64,000 nt of DNA from Boothiomyces macroporosus (lineage: Eukaryota > Chytridiomycota > Chytridiomycetes > Rhizophydiales > Terramycetaceae), in the NCBI GenBank assembly GCA_027604185.1, contig JADGKB010000025.1, positions 1 to 64,000 of the forward strand, read 5' to 3'. The position numbers and the translations under genes are program-made. Of this stretch, positions 57,854-64,000 are shown one piece after another. Numbering within the stretch: position 1 is the first letter of the stretch; each line of letters opens with the position of its first letter. The notes below the pieces were generated by a model, which was given only the letters and a program-made list of their open reading frames with translations, did no database searches and had not been told where the DNA came from.

Positions 57854-60800
57854 TTATTCTAATGATTTACTTTGAGTCCACATTTGTTTTTCTAATTCCT
57901 CAGATGCTTCAGGAATACTAGAGAGGCAAGCAATTAATTCAGAATGAGGTTTGATCGTATATGGGAATTGCTGATATTCCATTATTTCTCTAATTACTTT
58001 GCTAATCAACTCCTTCTTTGAAAAGTTAATCAGCCCATCAACCAAGTCTGGGTTTCCGTCCTCAATGTACGTTACTATAATAAGAAATAATTACAATCTG
58101 TCAAATATGTTCCAATGTAGGGAATGCATGGAGGAGCAATAGAGTGGATACTTGCTCTGTAATTCTTGTAGGAACTTTGTGCAGACATTAGCGTTTCAAG
58201 CTCAGCCCTTCGCTAACATTAAGTATTTTTACCTTGGTATGCTTTGGATTCACTTCTTTTGCAGTAAGTTTCAATCTGCTTATACATGCCTTGTTTATAC
58301 CTGCAATAATTGCCATCAAAGTTGAATAGTTATTTTTTGCCGCGAGAAACTATATTAGCAGTGTAGTACATTTGCAACATCAATTATCTTTCCAAGCCGT
58401 TCGCCCCTTGCTCTGGGTGTTTTTAGGTTGAGAATCGATTGTGCACACCAGCAGGCGACTGAATTGAACCTTCGAGTGAGAGCAATAATTCCGGGGGCTT
58501 TTAAATGTGCTTCTTTCTTTGCCCAGGCTTGGTTTAGTAGTTCAGAAGGCTACCATTAATTTAATTTACAATTATTTCTGTAAATAAACCGGATTCGACC
58601 AACGTTAGCTGATTAGCAATGTCTTCAGCAGAGTATCCAAAGATAATTAAATTTCCTGCTTCGCCTTGCATTTCTTCCTTGTGTGTCTACGTGAACTATA
58701 ACGTACCTTGTATGACAGCCCTTTCTTTAGCCCAAGATTATGCCCATCCCTCATTTTTGTTAAATTCTTTCTCATCTGTTTTGCCATTTGTGGATGGTCT
58801 CGTGTTATTACTTGGTCAACAAATTCAAGGGCTGCATTGCAGTTGCTAATTCCGTCTATTGGATGCATAAAGTCGAATGGGAATTTTTTGATCCATTGAA
58901 GGAGGACATTACAAACCCTTAGTTCGATTGGCTTTCTAATTTTTTCAAATTCACTCCAAGTGCATCCATTTACATTTATCACCGAATACCGCTTGATTAG
59001 CTTTTTGAGCAGGGATTGCGCATCAATGAATGATTGATATGTTAGTAAAAATGTTTTGATAAAATCGAGATCTAGATTTAGGAATCGATTACAAGCTACC
59101 GAGCCATCTGATTGAGATCCTGTTAAAGTTTTTACGAGGTTGTCCAGAGTAGAAGTTTTTATAGGCACAAAAGCGTGAGCCTGAGTAACAGATAGTCTGT
59201 TCAATTCATCCTTAATATTAGTCCGGTAGTACCATATCCTCTGCAAAGTCATCTGAAAAAAAGAGCTCCAATTTGGCATCTGCAGGTATGTCTAACTTTG
59301 ACATTGCTATATTCATGTCAATTGCTGGTGTCAAATCCATCTTACCGTTTCCATCCATATTGATTTGGTTAAGCGAAGTAGCAGGAAACCCAAATTTCAT
59401 TGCAACAATCCGAACTTGGTCTTGTAAAGTTTTGGAAGAATTTAGCTCACAAGCATATGTAAAGTCTGGATAGCTTTTGCATATAAAAGAGAATTGTTCT
59501 GGTTCTGGCTCTAAATAGAAAATATCATTAACAGACATTTCTTTCAAAGCAGTCCAGATGAGATCGGTTTCCTTGAAGTGTTCTCTATTGGCTTTTACCA
59601 GAGTGTATTTTTTGTCTATAGTGATATCACTATTAATCTGCAGCAATGCAACTACTTCTTGGACAGTACAAGTGGAATCAACATAAAGGTTTACTATGTC
59701 TTCACCAACTGAAATTTGACACAATTCATGCTGAATTGAAAATTCCAAAATTTCTGTTTTTATGGTGCTGTATTCATCGATCTGTGTAGGACCCCTCATC
59801 CAACTCCTTGAGGAAGGAACATACAAACCGTACCGTCCCTTTTTAGTAGGCAGTAGCTTTCTATTAATCAGCTGATAATTTATAATGGCCAAAACATCTG
59901 AGTCATTTCACAGTTACCTGAAACCCTAAAAGATGGAAGCACTTTAATCCCAATCTTTTGATCAAAATCCAGCAGAGATATTCGAAGCAAAAACTCGTTC
60001 GCTTGTACTCTAAATTCAATCGGAACGTTATGATCCAAATCGTAAGAAAACAGTGTTTTTTGGGAATCTAGCCACATTCCCAACCGAGGATGATAAAGCC
60101 CACAGGCAACATTATTATCAAATTGCAGCCTATTTCGTAGTACTTTGATGGTCTCTGCAACCGTACAGTCAAAGTCGTACTTGATTTTCATATTTTCTTG
60201 TGCCGGCGGTGCGTTAATTAGCAAAGTGCCAACATCAGTAGCATGTTTCAGCAGAAGGTCATCCTACCATTAGTTCTTTCGTACGCCTTGCTGAATGTCA
60301 TATGTGGTGAGTTGATAGTCTGGATTGAGCCAGGACTGCATTCCTGGAGAATATCGATCCTTCTTTCCCAAAAGAAACAGGGAATGGTCATACTCATCTA
60401 ATGCTGCTGCATTAGCCGTTGAAAGCGATTGTAATTTATGCACAATTTCCAGTATAATTTCTGATACCAACTTTGATTGTGTGAGTTTCATTGAAATTGT
60501 TTGGTCCCTCCATTTGATACTAGCCATGATGGCAATATTGGATGTTGACAACATTGAGTATGTTATCTGCTTAAAGGCATCGTTCCCAGTTGGCGAAACA
60601 TCAAATTGACTTTCAGAGTGTAATTCTCGGTTAATTGTTCACTTACCACTAATTATACTTCTGCTATCATCATCTCTTGAAGCCAATTCGTTCCTCGCCA
60701 AGTTTTGTCTGGATTGATTGAGGCTGGTAACAGATTTCGATCCCTGCGTAATCGAGTTCCCTGAAGGAGACTTTTCTATTCCTGCAGATCCTCCCTTTGC

Positions 60801-61242
60801 CTTTTTTTTGAATAAATTGGTTAATGACCCAATTGAGCCAAATGCACTCTTTTGTATAGTCAGATTATCCACGCTAGCTCTTGGCGCGCTAGTCGGCTCC
60901 TCTGCAATATCTAGTCCTATTTCGTTTATTGACCCATTTCTCGATCTGTTTGGGATTATCCCTGAATATCTCTTGTCGCTTGTTGCGCTTGGTGGAAGTG
61001 ACAAATCCTGAGTAGATGTGCGCTTTGTTACTATTGATGATGGAAATAAAGAACCGGGTTCTTCTAATTCTTTGGTGAATAGCAAATTACCTCTAAACAC
61101 TGCTCGAGGGGTAGACGACTATGTTTAATCATACAATTACAAAATCAAAATTGTCTGGTTGCTTGGAAGGCTGTTCATTAAATGTAGATGGTTCGTAGCC
61201 CAGCATTGCTATTTCTTTCCTTATATCTATAATATCTTCCAT
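57854..61242 (-). CDS. RasGEF with N-terminal array of ubiquitin-like (talin-F0-like) modules
   Basis: Guanine nucleotide exchange factor for Ras-family GTPases, 1,060 residues in eleven exons with ten introns of 20-22 nt. A Ser-rich disordered N terminus (about 190 residues) is followed by four or five ubiquitin-fold modules of the talin F0/F1 kind, each ending in an acidic-Leu pattern (LSLFLLGKK ... YDIQQGDD; GLYHPRLGMWLDSQKTLFSY; GLYVPSSRSWMR; ELLFF-like ends). Then the RasGEF-N/REM domain (LKTFLLTYQSFIDAQSLLKK region) and the CDC25 catalytic domain (SAEDIANQLTLVE, GIIALTRRFN, YLTDLTYIEDGNPDLVDG). I know RasGEFs with RA or PH domains but not with such an array. Confidence 0.9.
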
Positions 61243-61470
61243 GATGCAAATGCGAAAGATTTTTGACAGGAAAACAATGAACATCCATTGTCGTAAATAG
61301 AAGCTTTTTAAAACTATAGTATGCCAAGAGCGAATATTATATTACTTTAATAGACTAAAAAATCGCTTATTGATTGATTCTTGAAGCCCGGGGTTTATGG
61401 GATGGGAACATTTACGCCATCTGATTTTGACAGCGACAGATGTACAATGGATTTTTGCTAAATTGGCAAA

Positions 61471-61798
61471 ATGTGGAAGGCAACCGCTACATTAGACAAA
61501 CCAAACCCAGTTATCCAAGACACCAATGATGACGATTGGGACTCTGACCCTAATTTTGTGAATAATGTGAGCGAAAAAGACCAAAGATGGGGTAATCAAA
61601 AGACTATCGAAAAAGAAATACCAAAGGAACTACCAAAGAATATGGCAGGTATTTGTAAGCTAACGATAGATTTGCGAACCATGGTCGTTCAGAGCAATGC
61701 AGAAGCGGTATTTTAATTCCTAATGAAAGAGCAAGAAGAATTGGGAACAACAAAGTACTGACGTGAAGAAGAGCTATGGTGCTGTCAAAAAGAATTGA
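61471..61798 (+). CDS. short cortactin/HS1-like protein
   Basis: Three exons with introns of 21 and 22 nt give 94 residues. The N terminus follows cortactin closely: MWKAT, an acidic DDDWDSDPNFVNNVSEKDQR (the Arp2/3-binding DDW motif and the VSEKxQRW block), then a helical part (NMADLRTMVVQSNAEASKKN) and the beginning of a cortactin-like repeat (SYGAVKKN). The protein stops there; the F-actin-binding repeats, proline-rich region and SH3 domain of animal cortactin are missing downstream. It could be a minimal nucleation-promoting or branch-stabilising factor. The orthology is from remembered family sequence. Confidence 0.72.
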
Positions 61799-62156
61799 AT
61801 AAACCGCCTTACTTATTGATTCGGTCAAGAGCACACTTATGCAAGAATAATTGCAGATCTCAAAAGTTGGCTCTTCTGGTGTAGCAATCTATTTGTTGAC
61901 CTTGTGAGGCATCCAGGAAGTGATTGCAATCAGAGCACTTTGATCTTTTAAGCGCTGTTTACATTGCGATTCCAGAGACCTCATCAACTGTAAACTTGTT
62001 CTCGCACTTGAGACTCATATTTAAAGACTTTTGGCACGAATAAAGCTCTGAAAGGGCTATCTAGATGGGGAACAGCTTTCAGGCACCGCTTTCACATTTT
62101 GTCCGCATCCCGCCCACCTACAAAGTTAAATGGAGGTGGCTTTTGATTTTCTTTAG
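61799..62156. other. intergenic gap
   Basis: A 358-nt promoter region of the TMEM135 gene. I checked for a continuing cortactin repeat and saw none. Nothing else recognised. Confidence 0.4.
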
Positions 62157-63557
62157 ATGAGCAAACCAGTGGTTGAAAAACAGTCGTCAGACGAAAGTAT
62201 CAAGCTGGCTGAAAAGACACCACCAGTTACACCTCCGGAATGGAAAAATATACAGGAAATCGTCATTCATTCCTTAAAAGGAGCGACACGATCATTTCTC
62301 GTTTCATTTTTGTTGCGTGGTGGAGTATCGTTCATAATCAGATTAATCGCTGTATATCGCAAAAAGTAAGATTCGCTAATGCAGGACGACATTATTTTCA
62401 GCATTGAAAGCTTCGATGGGATTCGAAACGCAGCGATTTGCTAAAATGATTGCTAGTTTCTCCCTAACTTGGAAATTGATTTCCAACTTTCTTCATTTCA
62501 AAACTAAAAAGAACTTGAAGCGTAATGGCGCTTTGGCAGGGGCGATTGCGGGATTGGCAGTGTTGATTGAATCGCCTGAAAACAGAGTTGCTATTGCACA
62601 GCAATTCTCAATGAGGGCTTTACAAGGAGCGAAAAATGCTCTAAAGCAACGTAAATTGTTTTCTATGCCGCATGGAGATACTCTGCTCTTTTCACTAGCT
62701 GTTGCTTCCATCATGTACGCTTACACCATGCATCCTGAGACCATCCCTAGAGAATGTATGCATTTTCTAACTATAGACTATAACTGGATAGTACAGCATG
62801 GAAGAGTGCCAAAAGTAATTGTGGAGTTGAATCGGGAAAACACCAAAGGACATCAGGCGGGATACTTTCCAGCAAATATCGAAGGTTTAAAAGCAGCAAT
62901 GGTTAAAACTCACGCAACCCCTGAAAATACGAAAAGACTCTTTGATTACATTGATGCGAATAACGGGATTGCTCCAAATTTGCCTTGCAGTGCAATTCAC
63001 GCGAGAGAAAATAGTTGCATTAAATATCAGGCCGGCGTATGGTACAAAACCTTTTTGGAAATGTCACCTGTATACTTTTCTTTGAATGCAGTGCCAACAT
63101 TGTTATTCAAATTCAAATCTGTGATTGAAAGGTACATTTTTCTAACTGCAGTCCCTTACAATCTCTTATTAGAATAATTAAATCAACCGCCATATCCTCT
63201 AGTTTCATTTCTACATATGTATACATGTTTCAAACAGGGCTATGTCTCCATAGAACCTTTTTCCCTCAGCAAAAAGAAAAGTACCTGTTTTACTATCTAG
63301 GAATAGTTACAGGGCTGTCCATCCTGATTGAACAAAAGCCAAAGAGGGCAGAGTTGGCTATGTATGTCCTACCAAAAGGCTTACAGTCTCTATATACATT
63401 GATGATTCAAAATGGTACGCTAATCCCAATTCCTCATTTGGATGTCATTGCAACCTGTGGAGCAATGAGCACAATCATGTCTCTTTACCAAACAGAACCA
63501 CACCAGCTATCTTCACTAATGTACAAGGTTATGAAAGGGGTAATTGGAACATACTAA
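62157..63557 (+). CDS. TMEM135: TMEM135 (peroxisomal/mitochondrial membrane protein)
   Basis: Multi-pass membrane protein involved in peroxisomal metabolism and mitochondrial dynamics in animals. Five exons with introns of 19, 20, 19 and 20 nt give 440 residues. The family's duplicated module is visible: GALAGAIAGLAVLIESPENR and IVTGLSILIEQKPKRAELAM each start a half, with YVLPKGLQSLY after the second. The conserved Cys-rich block (NLPCSAIHARENSCIKYQAG) precedes the middle helix. Exon 4 is short (44 nt) and splits a helix. Convergent with the dehydrogenase at the window end (32 nt between stops). Confidence 0.9.
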
Positions 63558-63589
63558 TAAATTCTTTTAAACATTCAACGGATATTGTA

Positions 63590-64000
63590 TTAATTCATCC
63601 AGTTTGCTTCTTTTGGGATTACCCACTTTGTGGTTGTCTTTCTTAGAGAAGTAAAGAACTCCATACCGCCATGGCCAGTGATATCAAAATCACCAAACTT
63701 GCTGCGGTTTATACCTCCAAATGAGAATGGTTCTCTAGGAACTGGGACACCAATATTCACACCAATCATTCCTGCAGAGAATCTTTTGGTGAACCACTCT
63801 GCAATAGCTCCGCTATTTGTATAGATACAAGCTACGTTAAAAAGGGATTACCAGCATTTCCATATGGGTTGGCATTTTCGATCGCTATAGCTTCTTCTTG
63901 ATTTTCGCATTCATAAATACTGATAACTGGCCCAAAGATTTCATCATGCAGAGCTTTGTCTTGTTTGTTTTTGTGCAAAATGACAGTTGGACCAACCCAG
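63590..64000 (-). CDS. methylmalonate-semialdehyde dehydrogenase (ALDH6), 3' part
   Basis: CoA-acylating mitochondrial dehydrogenase of valine and pyrimidine catabolism; only the C-terminal ~130 residues are in the window. Blocks: WVGPTVILHKNK, DEIFGPVISIYECE, NANPYGNA, then after a 20-nt intron YTNSGAIAEWFTKRFSAGMI, GVNIGVPVPREPFSFGG and the end TTTKWVIPKEANWMN. The VPVPREPFSFGG string is characteristic of ALDH6. The catalytic Cys lies beyond the window. Confidence 0.93.

Overview
The window is nuclear DNA of a compact eukaryote and reads like an early-diverging, probably flagellated (zoosporic) fungus or a close holomycotan relative. Fungal-type signals are a PMA-like plasma-membrane H+-ATPase, a CHZ1 histone chaperone, an I9/Pbi2-type inhibitor, a Pho80/PCL cyclin, a RAN1/KSP1-type kinase and a 7TM-RGS-like locus. 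Alongside these sit genes that Dikarya lack: a CC2D2A-type ciliary transition-zone protein, a Dpy-30-motif protein of the DYDC/radial-spoke kind, a villin/gelsolin, a cortactin-like Arp2/3 motif protein, TMEM18, TMEM135, STYX and a neurofibromin with Sec14-PH. I cannot name the species.

The dominant feature is extreme intron compaction. I could place 95 spliceosomal introns; all are 19-25 nt (mostly 19-22) except one of 31 nt in SUB2. They follow GTA(A/C)...(C/T)TAA(C/T)-(2-6 nt)-AG. For most multi-exon genes the summed exon length is an exact multiple of three only after these introns are removed, which independently supports the calls. VPS4 contains an exon of only two nucleotides. Genes are packed tightly: convergent stop codons lie 3, 17, 32, 38 and 42 nt apart at several places.

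Layout. 1-7.4 kb: P-type ATPase, C2H2 factor, Ohr peroxidase, STYX phosphatase, I9 inhibitor, CHZ1, tRNA-Arg(CCT). 7.3-13 kb: CC2D2A, PCL cyclin, broken-looking 7TM-RGS locus. 13.2-21.6 kb: neurofibromin RasGAP of about 2,740 residues. 22-26.3 kb: Arg/Asp repeat protein, VPS29, a disordered protein, a small kinase. 26.3-31 kb: two GATA-finger proteins with unusual fusions (HTH-like/GATA/GATA/RING and bromodomain/GATA/NET) flanking a divergent pair of paralogous 7TM proteins. 31.7-37.7 kb: secreted Cys-rich protein, TMEM18, tail-anchored thioredoxin, VPS4, NOM1/SGD1, an unknown. 37.8-44.5 kb: Dpy-30 protein, gelsolin, SUB2, thioesterase. 44.9-52 kb: disordered protein, LON-RING protein, inactive USP-like protein, mucin-like surface protein. 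52-64 kb: symplekin, CaMK, citrate synthase, a RasGEF with an array of ubiquitin-like modules, cortactin-like protein, TMEM135, methylmalonate-semialdehyde dehydrogenase (cut by the window edge).

Themes: Ras control (RasGAP and RasGEF), actin and motility (gelsolin, cortactin-like, talin-like Ubl modules), cilium (CC2D2A, Dpy-30), membrane traffic (VPS4, VPS29), and RNA/chromatin factors (SUB2, symplekin, NOM1, BET-GATA, CHZ1). No mobile element, CRISPR array or virus-derived gene was seen.
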